Shown here: positions 1 through 12,769 of the stretch, piece by piece | Position numbering within the stretch: position 1 is the first letter of the stretch | Layout: every line of letters begins with the position of its first letter | Source: Apoderus coryli | Taxonomy: Eukaryota > Arthropoda > Insecta > Coleoptera > Attelabidae | Assembly (NCBI GenBank): GCA_911728435.2 | Contig: OU452204.1 | Span: 13,950,001-14,014,000 of the forward strand | Reading direction: 5' to 3' | DNA: 64,000 nt | Notes under the pieces: generated by a model | The model's database searches: none | The model's input: the letters and a program-made list of their open reading frames with translations, nothing else | What the model was told of the DNA's origin: nothing | Translations under genes and position numbers: made by a program

Positions 1-363
1 AAACCGATCCAATTAAAACATATCGAAAGTCAACAACCAATAATACCTACTTGGAAGCATATTAGCAATAGTAATAATCATGATAATATTGCTAATAACC
101 TGGAAGAAAAGAAAATCCATCTGGAAACGTTTAAGACACCCCAAGAAGATCCAACCCAATACCGAAGAAGGTCAAAGCAACACCCCAAACCAGCATTCGA
201 AAAGAGAGTCCCTCTTTTTCTCATCTTAAGGGATGGAGAAATTGCTATATTTATTAATATTAGAAGTATTATATTAGACAGTAACTTAATATTACTTATA
301 TATTCATTTTTGCTTAGTTTGTACTTTATTCATAATTATTATTTTTCATTACGTTTAAGACAA
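1..363 (+). other. Open reading frame running in from the left edge
   Basis: Frame 1 is open from the first base to a TAA at about 361-363, roughly 120 codons with no ATG needed. The first 75 or so codons look coding: charged and Gln/Pro/Asn-rich, with a run of basic residues (QYRRRSKQHPKPAFEKR). The last 45 codons are hydrophobic and AT-rich like the non-coding flank, so real coding may stop near 230. I do not recognise the product. It could be the 3' end of a retroelement ORF (a purine-rich stretch, AAGGGATGGAGAAA, follows at about 229-243) or an exon end. The sequence left of the window is needed to decide. Confidence 0.3.
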
Positions 364-888
364 TAATACAAACCTTATAATTTCATTTCCGAATTTTGTA
401 TAGTTTTTAAAAATAGGTTTTGGGAAACCAGAGATAAAACTGTCGATATATCTTTTTACATATAATGTAAAATTGTAAATACAAAACACTACCTATCTAT
501 AAAAATAATAATGTTTACGTTTTTTTTAGGCATAGATAGTTGTACCTGATGTGTTGAAAATGAATCGGATACGTTTATACGGTACGATTACAGTTTGTCT
601 CTAAATTTTACTAATATAAATAATAATAAATTGCTTTTATAATAAATATAATAAGCACATATTTATTACATGCAAACATACACAAAGGGTTGGAGATTTC
701 GTTTCCCCCACTCTTCCAATCCACCCAAATAAATCCTTAAGACTACTAGAATAGTTAATAAAGTAAAATTAATCAAATAATCGAATTAAACTTAACAATT
801 TCTAGTACTAAACCTTGATTAAGACGATTCTAGGACGGTCCTGCCTATTGATATGACCCACCGGCACTTTTTAATAAAATGGAAGTAA
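364..888. other. AT-rich sequence, no feature seen
   Basis: I see no open frame, splice-site pair, TIR or repeat that I can support here. Confidence 0.5.
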
Positions 889-1250
889 TTATAGTGGAGG
901 CTGCTAGGCTGAAGAAGAAACAAGTCGCAGAAATGGATGATATGGAGTATCAGCTACAGCCATTTTTAAAATTCTGCATGATCATCTTGGCATGACAAAG
1001 GTCAGTTAAAATATGAGTCGAGAATGCTTACGCCACCGCAAAAACAACAGCACTTCGAATGTTCTAGCTCTGTAGTGCAGTTAAGGACTGTGTGCTGGCC
1101 AGGATTATTATTACTGAAGATGAAACTTGGGTCCATCTTGATGACCTGAGTCCGCAAGCAGGAATCCATGTAAAGCCACACAACCACCTAAGATGGTCAT
1201 ACAGTCCGCCAGCAAACTCATGGCGACTATCTTTTGGGAATCCTATATAT
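889..1250 (+). pseudogene. Decayed mariner transposase fragment
   Basis: The + strand carries broken pieces of a mariner-family transposase. The clearest is ITEDETWVHLDD at about 1113-1148, matching the TxDETW-VH block that holds the first catalytic Asp, followed by degenerate SPQAG..., PHNHLRWSYSPPANSW and a decayed SFGNP where FWD would be expected. An upstream part (about 905-960) reads like KKKQVAEM. Stops and frameshifts run throughout, so no active protein is possible. A second remnant of the same kind lies at about 46.5-46.9 kb. Confidence 0.6.
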
Positions 1251-1253
1251 AAA

Positions 1254-2235
1254 TGTATACAGGGTGTTTCTTAATAGAGAGCTCTCGCTAATTCATGTAT
1301 TTTGATATAGAATAGGGCCATATACCCTTAAAGGGCGTAGTTGTCGAGATACAGGGTGTCAAAGGTTCAAATTTTAAATCGAAAATTTTCCATAATAATA
1401 ATAATTCATAAACTCCTTTAAATATTTTTTTTCCAATTTAGTGAGAAAAAGTTATATTCTAACATAAACAATATGTTTAAAAAATTAACCAGTGGCAGCC
1501 TATAGGGGTTAGTGACACTTTTTATCCCCCTATTTTTTACGGCACTGCAATAAAAAAATTTAATACAAAGCAGATTGTGTTTGCTTTGTATTAACTTAGC
1601 ACTCCACTGAGAGTATGGACTACTTCTTCAAATTAAAATTTAATTTCCCTGTTCATTTTTGCTTGAAAAAGTAATAAGTTTTTATGGATCTGAAGTGAAC
1701 GGTTTTGCAGGAATTTGTTTCCAAACTAAAGTCTGCAGATGCCTGAGACACTGTGTAACATTAGGTACGTAAATTTCGAAAATTTACTATAATTCAAAAA
1801 CGCCTATAAATATTATTTTAAAATTTCTTGACCGTTCTTTAAAAAACTCATATTTGGCATAAACAATATTTAAAAAAAAACAGAGGATGCTATAGGGGTT
1901 AGTGACAATTTTTATCCCCCTATTTCTTACGCCATTGGAATAAATACATTTTTTTATTTTTTCTTAAATTCCCTGTTTATTTTTTCATGAATTTGTCTAA
2001 ACAAAAGTCTGCAAGTAAAGTTGAGAGTAGAAATGCACCCTTTACTTGCAAATTCCTGCAAATAGGGGAATAAAAAGTGTCACTAACCCTTCTAGCATGC
2101 CACTGGTTCATTTTTTAAAAATATTGACTTTTTTAAAGAACATAGCGGTCACTAAATTTGAAAAAAAATTTAAAGGCGTTTTTGAATCGTCCAGAACTTG
2201 CCCCGAGCGATGTCCGCGGAGTTAAATACGCCCCC
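1254..2235. repeat. Composite non-autonomous repeat with internal direct and inverted copies
   Basis: The region starts with a mariner-like end, CAGGGTGTTTC. A block with the core GGGGTTAGTGACA occurs at 1491-1560 and again in direct orientation at 1881-1945. It recurs in inverted orientation at 2056-2110, followed by inverse matches of the flanking AAATTTAAAGG-type sequence. No ORF is present. It looks like a MITE or a nested pair of MITEs; I could not identify a matching right-hand TIR. Confidence 0.45.
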
Positions 2236-2493
2236 TAGTATAATATGAATCCAACAATTTCCAATATACAGAGTGTTTCATAATATGTGGGACGCATTTA
2301 CAGAGATGGGTATGAAAAATACGCAGTCTCCCGTCACTTTCATTTTATAAAACAATTTAATAAGGAGACATCGAGGGGGACATGTTCAGAAAATATAAAA
2401 TTTTCATTTTCCACCCAATAAGAAAAATTTAAATATTTTTAAGAAATGTCATGACAAATCAACAAGGTCATTTTTAAGGAAAAAATTTTCTGT

Positions 2494-2630
2494 GCTATCG
2501 TAACGAAAACGTCAATCTCAAAAACAATAAACTAAATTTGCGCAAATCTAGTGGCCACAGTACTCAGTCGCCACAGACGTCACGATCCCAGCGCAATCTC
2601 CTCCCCCAAAAGCTGCTCAATGAGATTGGT
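2494..2630. repeat. Direct repeat copy 1 (partner at 3015-3165)
   Basis: The block starting CTATCGTAACGAAAACG and continuing through CTAAATTTGCGCAAATC, GTGGCCACAG, ACGTCACGA and AAGCTGCTC is repeated about 520 bases downstream with scattered substitutions. It is much more GC-rich than its surroundings. The function is unknown; a dispersed repeat or a duplicated GC-rich control region are both possible. Confidence 0.6.
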
Positions 2631-3014
2631 GAAGGCCACTAACGATCAACGAACGATAAGCAATCCACATCACCGGCGACCGGCTGCTTTATGACGGCGT
2701 TATTTACAGTTATAAACATTTATCTATCGATATTATGGAGCTCTTTTCTGTGAGCTTTTAATTAAATATTATAAATTAACAGTTTTTATTTCCAAAGTTA
2801 AAACATTAACGTTACAATTATTACAATAATTTTAATTTTATGTTTAGGGAGTTATAAACTTCGTCCATGTTTTGTTTTGCTGAATACATTTCAAAACGTT
2901 CTCATAGGAAAAATATAATGTATTTTTGACCCTTAAAAAATAATCACAAAAACACCAACATTTCTAAACTCTTATTCGAGGAAGTATAAAATTCTTTCAG
3001 TAACAGCTCACAAC

Positions 3015-3165
3015 ACTATCGTAACGAAAACGCCAATCCCAAAAACAATAAACGATAAACTAAATTTGCGCAAATCTAGTGGCCACAGAACTCCGGTCGC
3101 CGCTGACGTCACGACCCCCGCGCAATCCTTTCACCATTAAGCATTAAGCTGCTCCATGAGGTAAC
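3015..3165. repeat. Direct repeat copy 2 (partner at 2494-2630)
   Basis: Second copy of the GC-rich block, with the same order of motifs (CTATCGTAACG, TTGCGCAAATC, GTGGCCACAG, TGACGTCACGA). It carries a short insertion, ACGATAA, and a duplicated CATTAAG near its end. Confidence 0.6.
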
Positions 3166-3779
3166 CTATGCATATAGTTAATGCGCATTTCCTAGTAACA
3201 ACAACAACCAATATGATCTTCGCCGCTGTATGGGCAGTTCTTTATTATTTAGTTTGTGGATGTCATCTTTATCTTATTCAAACATTAAATCTAGAAAATC
3301 AGTTTCACAGTTAAGAAAGTTTAGTTAGCAAGTGAGTGATAGCGGCTCATGTCATATCAGTTTAGTTGAACTCAGATGTTGCTAATTCTTGATTCTTGTT
3401 ATACAGTGTAAAGCTCAATGTTTGTATATTATTGTAAGTATTGTTTTTCATTGGCTGCTGGCGGTTGATCGCCATATTGGGTCAAACACAAAAACCGTGC
3501 ATTTTGCGTTGCATAACATATACGGGTGTATTAAGAGTTGCTCTTATCGTAAATATGATTTTATTCTCGGAATTCATGACGACTGTGTGTATTTTATAAA
3601 TTTTATTAGATTTTTCGGGTTAAGATCAGTTATTGTTGAAAAATTCTATCATTATGTTTTATTCTATACCTATGTTATAATTTTGTCTCCTTTGGCATCA
3701 CCGACAAGACGGTAGCCATAATGAGGCAAACAACCTCCAACCAATTAAAAAGCCCTTAACCTACTACCGCTATCTTGTG

Positions 3780-3932
3780 GTAGAGTCGACGCGAACGTCA
3801 TGTCAACGTCATTCAAAATCAAATATGGTGTGTATATTTGTGTGTGTTGTTTACAAAATGTGAATCAGTCGCTAATTTAAATATCCTAACGAAGATTTAT
3901 TTAAGAAGAATTAAAAATTATACTCAATTACT
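3780..3932 (+). promoter_or_regulatory. Possible non-coding first exon with donor site
   Basis: A locally GC-richer stretch (GTCGACGCGAACGTCATGTC) is followed by about 100 bases ending at a very good splice donor, CT|GTAAGTAC at 3933. The first coding exon of WDR47 (from 21816) begins with an acceptor and therefore needs an upstream non-coding exon, which this could be. There is no direct evidence of transcription, so this is a weak call. Confidence 0.2.
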
Positions 3933-3939
3933 GTAAGTA

Positions 3940-5370
3940 CTTATGCCGCTAATATATATTCATGATTATTAAAGGCTTTGAGGAATATTTTAGTTCTAAT
4001 GCATCATTCAAATTTTATAAATAAGTCATAAACATTTTAATTTTTTACAAAACTGCTTTTATAATATTAAATAAACATATTTCACTATTATTAATTTACT
4101 GTTCAAACACTAAACCCTTAGATTTCGCTAAATCAACTATTCGAATTGAGTCAGAAAGCTATTATTATCAATTGCCAAATATTTTGTTATGCCTACTTGT
4201 TAATTGTAAAACTATTGCCATAAATCTAGACCTACCTAAACATTTAGAAACGTTAAATACTTTCTGGTAGAACACCTACATTAAATACTGTATATATTGT
4301 TCAGTTACTAAATAAGTAAACTGGACTGAATAATAAATGTAGGTACTAAAAATACGTAGGTACATTTCTTCAGTGCAAAATACCTACAATTTCTGTAGGC
4401 TGAAAATACTACATTTTGAAAAGTACCTACATACTTAGATATTAAATATTACTATAAAATAAATATATTTTTTCTATAATATTGTTGGTTGCAACATTAA
4501 AATTCACCTAAGTATTCTACTATAATTTTAAAACTCGCATCAAACCAGTGTTCTATCCGGACAACAAAATATAACAAGCATACATTGTTTAAATCATCGG
4601 GTAACTAACGCTTTAAGATTTTAATTCTGGGGTATTCATTTGTATCTGCTGCTAAACCTGAAATCATTGCTTGACTTACAATTTCAAAACGTTACGTTGA
4701 ATCTTGATATTGACAATAATATATTTAGTAATTATATATCCATTATATTTTAATTAACTTAAAACCCATATGGTTTTGTATAGTAGGTACGTAACTACAA
4801 TCTCATTGAAGCTTGATTATATCAAATAGAACTATACAAAAAGATACACTTAATGATTAAACATCTGGTAAACCGTAAACATTCTCGGAAGCTAACAATT
4901 CTTATTTATTTTTACATACCTAACAACATTTTTATACATATGCTTAAGTATACCGAATAAAGTCATAAGCAAACAGTTACCTAAATCATGAAATATATAA
5001 AAATTCTTTGCTTATAATATAGGGTGGACTCTCGGGTGGCCTATAATGTGACGCATTTTGAAAGTCAAACATAAATAAATTTTCGGACAAATCAGCATTG
5101 TTTTCTAAAAGTTTTTAGCTAGTTCTAACTGAAATAAGCCTACCTGCAGGATTCTTCTTCAGAGATTGGGAGTTGTGGTTCTAAATTGTTTAAATTTTGT
5201 TTATAAAATTATGATGATGACCAAGGTTATTCATTTTTCAGAACCGTCAATACGTTGCTGTCTATTTCTTACTTATAAATCTCTCATCTCACTTCAAAAA
5301 TATAAATATTGGTTATACATATTCATAAATCGGATTCTCAGTCTGTATCTAAAGTCGTCTTAAGACACTA
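3940..5370. other. AT-rich sequence, no feature seen
   Basis: This stretch is rich in A/T and in the short word TACCTAC. I found no coding exon, TIR pair or RNA gene. Confidence 0.5.
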
Positions 5371-5374
5371 TAAA

Positions 5375-7300
5375 AAACAATATTGAGCTGAACTTTCTAA
5401 GGCCAAAAGAAGGGCTTATGAGGAGTATATTGTATCCGCTATTAATAGGGCTGCTGCTGTGTGGAGAGTGGTCAAGGATTGGGAATCAACTCCAAATCTC
5501 GGGACAGCAGAGAACTTACTGCGCATATTTTAAATGACTACTTTACAACTGCGGCTGAGGATATCATAAAACAGCTACCAGCCACATCGGTCACTTTTGA
5601 GAAATATATGTCTCCCACTAGAGCTGCTGGATTTTGTTTGAGAACGGTAATCTTTAATGAAGTACGTGAAAAACTATCAGGTATGAAAAACACAAAAAGC
5701 TCGGATTGTTATGAGCTTAATGTTAGGATTATTGGGACTTTAAAGAATCTGCTAGTGGTGCCGCTTACTAAGTTGATAAACCATTGCATTGGTGACGCTG
5801 TATTTCCGGCGGTCTTGAAGGAGGCAAGGGTTATTCCAATCTACAAAAATAAAGGATCGGTTGATGATCCTAGTAACTATCGACCAATATCGATCTTGCC
5901 AATTTTTTCAAAAATCTTTGGGTCTATTATTAAAAATCAAATAACTGAATATTTTGAAGCAAATAATCTCTTTATGCAAAGTCAATATGGCTTTCGTAAT
6001 AAGAGATCTACTACTCTTGCAATTAATAAGCTTTTGGATGGCATGGAGCAGGGCTGTGACACCTTTGCTTCCTTTTATGACCTCACTAAGGCTTTTGACT
6101 GTGTCTTATACGAGATACTTCTTCAGAAACTCTCTTACTATAACTTTGATGTTGACAGTGTTGCCTTGGTTGGCTCTTATCTCAGCGATCGTTTTCAGCA
6201 CGTTTTGTATGGGGGACGATACTCGGAGAGACGAAGGGTTGGACGGGGTGTGCCCCAGGGGTCGGTTTTGGGACCTTTACTGTTTTTAATATACGTAAAT
6301 GATTTATACAAATTTCAAGAAGACTCAAATATAATCCTCTTTGCTGACGACACAACTAGTCTGATTAGATATCGACCAAACGACCCTTTAGGGGAGTTGG
6401 TTAATGCTGTTGAGACTGACATAGGCAATTGGTTTCTGGCAAATGAACTGAGCTTGAATCAGGGTAGAACTCAGAGCATGAACTTTACTTTGCGTTCTGC
6501 GCCTATCGATCTTCAGAGCGATGTTCGCGTGAAGTTCCTTGGGGTTCATCTTGATCCTAAATTAACCTGGGAGAGTCATGTTCGAGAGCTTGGGTGCTCG
6601 CTGTCCAGGGTCATATATCTCATCAGAAGGCTTGCGCAGAGTGTTTCAATCGCCAGTCTGTTGACGGTATATCACGGTTATTTTGTTTCCCGTATGTCGT
6701 ATGGTATTTTGAACTGGGGACATAGTTCCCATGCAATGAAAATCTTTAAGCTACAGAGGAGATTTTTAAGTACAATGTTGGGGCTCGGTTGGCGAGACTG
6801 CTGTAAAAAATATTTTGTTGAACACGGACTACTTACTTTGCCTTCCTTGTACATCTTAAACTGTCTTGGCTTCATTCGAACCAATGCCTCGCATTTCACT
6901 CTTCACTCTGATATGCATAATTATGGTACGCGAAATCGAAATGACATATTGCCTGAATTTCACCGCCTATTGAGGACTAGGAAAGGTTCTGACTATTATT
7001 GTGTTAAATTTTATAATAAGCTGTCGTCTCACATAAAGAACCTTGGTGAAGTCCAGTTTACCAAAAGTATTAAATCATTTTTGATATCTCAAGCTTTTTA
7101 TACCTTTGAGGACTATTTCAAAAGCGATATTGTAAGATTTTTCTAGATTTTAGTTTGTTTTATGTTGTTGCTATTTTAATTTGTTTGTAAGCCTTTCTTT
7201 GTTGCTGTAACTTTGATTGATTAATTTTTGTTCTTTTTTGACGTACTATACATGTGTTGTAACATAAGATGGTGAATAAATATATCTATCTATCTATATC
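5375..7300 (+). mobile_element. 5'-truncated LINE with (ATCT)n tail
   Basis: This non-LTR retrotransposon fragment begins within the region upstream of the reverse transcriptase (KAKRRAYEEYIVSAINRAA in a different frame at about 5403-5460). It holds an almost complete RT-to-C-terminus ORF and ends in an ATCTATCTATCT microsatellite at about 7279-7298. No endonuclease domain is present, which is the usual 5' truncation left by target-primed reverse transcription. Its C-terminus (FEDYFK) resembles that of the 20-21 kb element (LEDYFAD), so the two may be related. Confidence 0.85.
5461..7146 (+). pseudogene. LINE reverse transcriptase, long ORF
   Basis: The open frame of 561 codons covers the RT domain and C-terminal region of a non-LTR retrotransposon ORF2. 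The visible blocks are, in order: VIPIYKNKG...NYRPISILP (about residues 123-145), SQYGFRNKRST (172-182), FYDLTKAFDCV (203-213), GVPQGSVLGPLLFLIYVND (264-282), and the catalytic FADDTT at about 294-299. The apparent start at 5461 is not a true initiator: homologous sequence continues upstream in another frame, so there is a frameshift near 5500 and the 5' part is missing. Copying the element's own RNA is the family role. The clade (Jockey/CR1 group) is an inference from motifs. Confidence 0.85.
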
Positions 7301-8335
7301 TTAATTAATATTTGACTTTTGATTAAAGTTTTTGTACTTTTTTGCAATAAAAAATGTACTTAAGTACTAGGTATATGTTTTTCAGAGGCAAAGTTTTTTT
7401 ATTAGAGGTGTCCCTACATTGCAAGACACTTTTTTTCTTTTACTACTTAGTGTTTTTAGAAATGCGTATTTTTTTTACTTTAGTAACATCATATGCGTTT
7501 CACCTCCTAACAGTTTATGAACGAGACAGTTAAAGGAAAAACCGGAAGTTTTTATCATAGTAAAATAATAATTTTAATTGGCTTCTAATTAATGATATGA
7601 TAAAATAAAGAATATTGTTCAGAATTAAGAAGCGCAGCAGAATATGTATATAATATATAAATTATACTGACATTAGCGGCATATTTTACTTAACCACGAA
7701 TAATATATAGGTAAAGTTCTTAATTGCGTGAACTCACTTGCAATTAGTTGTGATAGGTACCTACATACTTAAAGTCGTTTATGTTTATAAAAATTTAGGT
7801 GTAATTATATGTAAACTATACACGATATTGTTATGTATGGCTCAACAGCTTAATCTTTGGCATTGTTTATTACTTGTGTCATGTCTTCACAAAACATGAA
7901 ATAGGTAATGTACCTATAATGCCTTGTAGTAATGAGTATATACCATAGTATAAGGCATTTTATCATCGGAAATGAAGTTTCCCGGAAGATTAGGTGTTAT
8001 GTATCACAAATTACAATAGACAGACAAGCACTGATGCATTTCCAGGGCTGCTAGATCATCATGCGAATGGTATAACTCATCATTGTGTACTGGGCATGCC
8101 TATATGTCCGGGCAACAAAAAAAGCTGACAAATTTGCCAAGGAATCAGTAGAATCCGTATATGGCTTGTGTGAATCCTGATAAGAGTGGTTAAAAGAAGC
8201 AACCTGTGACTTATTGTATTGTTATTAAGTAAATATCTCCATCCAATAAAATTTTGTGACAAAATCTATGTAAAATGTGTGCAAAGAAGATGAGGGCGCT
8301 TACTTATTCATCCCCGTTGAATAATTGAATTTGCT
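7300..8335. other. AT-rich sequence, no feature seen
   Basis: I see only short random ORFs and homopolymer runs between two LINE fragments. Confidence 0.5.
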
Positions 8336-8336
8336 C

Positions 8337-10322
8337 GTTGAATTTTTTTTTAATTTATTTCTTAGTTCCACCGAATGATAACAATACAACATGTTACATT
8401 ATGGGATTGTCAAACATAATAACTAATTAGATAATAATACATATTATTAATCTGTTGTACAATTCAAAAATTCATCCACAGAATAAAAACATTTATCCAC
8501 AAATTAATTTCTCAACTCCAGCTTAAATCTCCTAAATGTTAGGTTTCTAAATTTGTTAATTTTCAGAATCTTATAATAACATTTTACGCGGATATAGTTA
8601 GGATTTTTCTGACCAATACTTAGTCTAGAAAATGGCAACACCACGTTATTTTTGTTTCTTGTGCCATAATTGTGAACATCTTCCCTTTTAAACAACGATT
8701 CACTTTGTTTTTTTATATGAATTATCAATGCGTGCATGTAGAGGCAAGGAAAAGTCATTATTTTCAATTTCACAAAATGTTCCCTACATGATGCTGCCTG
8801 AGCAATTTTTTGATTTGCTCTTACAACCTTTTTTTGGGCCCTGAATACTCTTGGCGTTCCTCTGGCTCCTCCCCAAAATATTATTCCATATGCCAAGGTA
8901 GACTGGACTAAGCCGGAGTATATCAATTTCAGAATGCTGGTTGGCAGTACCTCTAATATTCTTTATCAGAAACACACAGCTTCTGACTTTTGGTAGTCTG
9001 GTGTCAATATGTATGTCCCAGATCAGTTTGCTGTCTGTATACACTCCCAGAAATTTGGTATTACTTACATTTTTATAGACTTACCTCCTATACGTATCAG
9101 ATAACTCTTATTGCTGGTCTTGTTTGGCATATATATAGGCAGAGCAACCGTTTTTTATGCATTACGGGTATGTCTGTTATGCACACACCACCGATACATC
9201 GCTTCAGTCACCACGTTGGCAGCCTGAACTAACCCTGCTTCATCCTTAAAGAATGGGATATCCAAAAATGCCCAGAACTTCAGAGATATCGTCAATAAAA
9301 ACATTGCACAAGGTAGGTGAGAGACAGGAGCCCTGCGGCACCCCACTGCTCACGATCTCAGACCTCGAACGGACACCCGAAATTTCAACCACCTGTGTAC
9401 GCTGTGTAAGATAGCTACTTATGCATGCGGCCGCTGTTCCTCTTATACGAACAGCATTCAGCTTCAAAAACAAAAGATCATGGCTTATGGAATCAAACGC
9501 CTAGCTTAAATCAAAGAAAAGGCCAAGAGCTATTTCCTTATTATTGAGTGACTGGTATAGGTTGTCCAAAGCCTGATTAAGAGCTGTTTCTGTTGATCGA
9601 CCGATCCTGAATCCATTCTGGTTGCAAGAGAGGATCTTAAATTTTTCAAGATAATTATTAAGTCTTATGTTATATAAGCATTCAAATATTTTACTAAATT
9701 GACTTTTTAGTGCCAACGGTCTGTAATTATTTGTATCTTTTGCGTCACCTTTTTGTTTATAAATAGGAGCTATTTTTGATGTTTTAAGGCACTCTGGAAA
9801 AACACCTTCCTCAAAACTCTTATTAATGATCGCGGAGAGAGGTTCTGCAATTATTTCAATAATACTCAACACCACATGACCTGGAATGTTATCTGTACCA
9901 CTTGATTTTTTCCTACAAACCTTTCTGGCAACTCTAATAACTTCGTCAACCGTAGTAGGGAAAGATAAAAAGATCTTAAAGTGACATTTATGGGAGTTGC
10001 TTTTTTCAAGTTAACCGAATCATATTTCCTAGAGAAACTAATAAAGTAATCACTAAAAGTATTTGCAATTTCGGCGGGTGTTGTCTTTAAATGTTGAGAG
10101 GCATCTAAAACTTCTCGAATAGTCTTTTTATTAGTACTTTTACCAGGATTTCGCTTTTCATTAATTATCGTCCAACATTCCCTGCTCATGTTATCAGCCC
10201 GGGTGATTCGGCCGTCGTTATAGAACTTTTTGGCAATCTTAATTTTGTGGCTGTATATTTTTTTCGGTTCTTTGTATTTCTGTGTATAAAAGTTGTTTTG
10301 TATTCTTTTATTTAGCACCGCC
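8337..10322 (-). mobile_element. Decayed LINE, pre-RT through C-terminus
   Basis: Reading on the minus strand, pieces of one ORF2 appear in order. The pre-RT region lies at 10324-9866 (RECWTIINEKRN...IANTFSDYF). RT blocks lie at 9875-9501 (IAPIYKQKGDAKDTNNYRPLA, QNGFRIGRSTETAL, GLFFDLS). The next block, 9520-9246, holds GVPQGSCLSPTLCNVFIDD. C-terminal pieces lie at 9044-8504 (LAYGIIFWGGA, HNYGTRNKNN, KCYYKILKINKFR). At least four frameshifts or stops separate them, and the catalytic FADD block is degraded to FKDE at about 9250. The 3' end abuts an A/T-rich run at about 8340. This copy cannot mobilise itself. Confidence 0.85.
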
Positions 10323-10566
10323 ATCTCTCTAACAGAATGTAATGATATAACTCCACTCTACGCCAATGAAGAGTTTGGTCAGGTGCGAAAATTAATTTTG
10401 AAATGTCGCAAACCAGACACTTGTTGGTTAGGTATCGCCGACAAAATTATTATTTTGAATTTGTTATTTTTAGTTTGTAGTTTATTTAGTTAGTGTTGCT
10501 TGTAATTTGTAATTACCATTTTTTTTGGGGTGTGTGATGTGTTGGTAAATAAATAAATAAATAAAA
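10323..10566 (+). mobile_element. LINE 3' end with (AAAT)n tail, opposite strand
   Basis: About 230 bases reading rightward end in an AAATAAATAAATAAATAAAA tail at about 10547-10565, the signature of a LINE 3' terminus on the + strand. It contains the end of an ORF (FGQVRKLILKCRKPDTCWLG) followed by stops. It directly abuts the 5' end of the minus-strand element at 8337-10322, so that element either inserted into it or recombined with it. Confidence 0.5.
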
Positions 10567-10569
10567 TCC

Positions 10570-11615
10570 TAGGCATTGGGATTTTTTTTTCAATACAGTA
10601 CTTAGTTGACCACATGATTATTGTTCAATTTTTCATAATGTTCCATCAACATGTAGGTACCTAAGCAACACAGTATGAACAATATAACTAGCGGCTCTTG
10701 GTATTTACTTCCTGGAACGCATCCACATAAACTAAGTAACCAACTATTATACATTACATGATGCTTATTTTTCTCTTCACTAACCTGAGAAAAGCGTTAC
10801 GGTAAAATTCTCTTTTACAACATAAGTTGAATCTCTGTTAAGGCCGTCGTTGTTTTTCTATGTGCCATACGCTGCTACACGTTTAAAAGAAAAGAATAGC
10901 CAAGCATGATATTACCATCGCCCGGGTTGAGGTATTACATATTTAACGCAACGCTTGGAATAGTGTCTTGGGGATTATTGTTCTTCTTTCGCGTATCAGT
11001 TTTTACTAAAACCGGCGCCGGTATACCATTCCAATTCATGGTTTTAACAAAGTGCATGTGTGTTTTTTAAAATCATCTGTTAATTTTTATTGTTTTCTGT
11101 TAATGAATTGTTTGTGAAATAGTGTTTGTTTTGTTTTTATTGACAATGTACAAATTATGGCAAAATTATGGTTGTTGTTACTCACACGGATATTTGTATA
11201 CCGGTTACCTATAAAGACCCATATTATAGAGGAAGGTAATCATTGTTCAATTCACATAATTTTTCAATTTATTAATACAAATCAACTCGTTAAAATTGGT
11301 TAATTTAAATCAGAACGAAGTTGGCAGAGAATTACTGCCAAAGTGATTCTATTATTTTCTATAAATGTCATTATTTGAACATCTGTGTATAAACGGAGTT
11401 TTGACACCAACTAGCTGCCTTCAGTTTGGTGAACAAAGTTTTACACATAATTCTTCATGCAAAATTTTGTTAATTGACGTGTTTGCAATCCGCAATGATG
11501 CCTCAATATCACGGTATGTCGCATGTTGATCTTCCTTGATGAACTTGCTCAGAGCATTGGCGTTTTCGTCAGGGATGTTTGAATTCTCTATACCAACGAG
11601 AAGGTACGGTATTCT
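10570..11615. other. AT-rich sequence, no clear feature
   Basis: No supported gene. A minus-strand stretch at about 11645-11440 (SNIPDENANALSKFIKEDQHATYRDIEASLRI as a translated pattern) resembles the helix-turn-helix region of a mariner-type transposase, but it is too short to call confidently. Confidence 0.35.
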
Positions 11616-12765
11616 TATAATAATAATAATTGCTTTATTGCTCAACAGAAAATCAATTTACAGAGCAATCTTACAAAATTACTTAATCTTAATAATAACA
11701 ATACAAATAAACCGAAACAGAAAGAAAGAGACATCATACATTCAACTTAAATGTTCATTCAAAACACCCAAAACAGTACTTAAGTGATCAAAAAAAATAT
11801 CACTTTCATCGCTTATAAAGTTATATGTCCGACACATTGTGTAGACAGGCGACTTCATCAACAAAATGGTCTTAGGTCGGTCGTTATAAAATAAATTCTC
11901 GAATTTTGCCTTGGTACCAAAAAATACAACTTTTGCAAGAGTTCAGCGCAATCAATCTTACTATGCAATATATTAAAAAGGAATGTTACTGCATGAATTC
12001 TTCGTCTTAATTCTAAACTTTGTATTTGACATCTTCTTAACAAGATGTCATACTCTATTCCTCTTTCTGGATATGATCCATCAGTTTTGAAACATAAGTA
12101 TTTTAAGAACTTACGCTGAACTCTCTCAACAGAAACATTGTAACAGTTATAAAATGGAAACCATATTAAAGAGCAGTATTCCAGCTTTGGCCTGACGTAA
12201 GCATAGTATATGGTTTTTATTGTACCCATATTCTCAAAAGATCTGGAATTTCTCACAATGTAGCCATAAGACCTAGATGCACTCAGAATTATGTTATTTG
12301 TATGTATATCGAATGAAAGAAGCTTATCAAAGGTCACACCAAGATCCTTAATGGACTCTGGACGATTTAAATTCGTCTCACCAATCGTATACTCGAAATG
12401 AATGGCTGATATGTTCTGGTATATAACTTTACACTTGGAAGAGTTCAAGATCACTTTGTTTTCCTCACACCAACATTCAACCAAATTCATATCACGCTGC
12501 AAACGATTACAATCGTCAAGATTATTAACGGAATTAAATATTTTCATATCGCCCGCAAAGAGCATTCTCTGACAATTCAGTAGTACGGCTAAGTCATTTA
12601 TAAAAATTAAAAACAATAATGGGTCCAGATTCGATTGCGGAACACCAGATGACATATGGTATCTTAACGATTTATATTCATTATGGAGAACATATTGGGA
12701 TCTATTAGTGATATAGGAATGGATTAGCGAAACAGATCCAGCTCCAAGCCCAAACACACAATAAT
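11615..12765 (-). mobile_element. 5'-truncated LINE with (TTA)n 3' tail, copy 1
   Basis: The minus-strand ORF at 12757-11858 (299 codons) holds the second half of an RT: SSGVPQSNLDPLLFLIFIND, then MLFAGDMKIF where FADD would be expected (the first Asp is changed to Gly), then IKDLGVTFD, YVRPKLEYCSLIW and SVERVQRKFLKYLC. The GxPQ block has lost its usual G (PQSN). The 3' end is a TTATTATTATTAT run next to the conserved terminal motif (TTTATTGCTCAACA on the + strand). The same tail and motif occur at 57660, so both belong to one LINE family. The open frame despite catalytic damage suggests a fairly recent insertion. Confidence 0.85.
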
Positions 12766-12769
12766 TGTT

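Noticed and set aside
3389..3715. 108-codon ORF with hydrophobic stretches
   Set aside because: No recognisable domain, AT-driven composition, and the start lies outside any credible transcript context.
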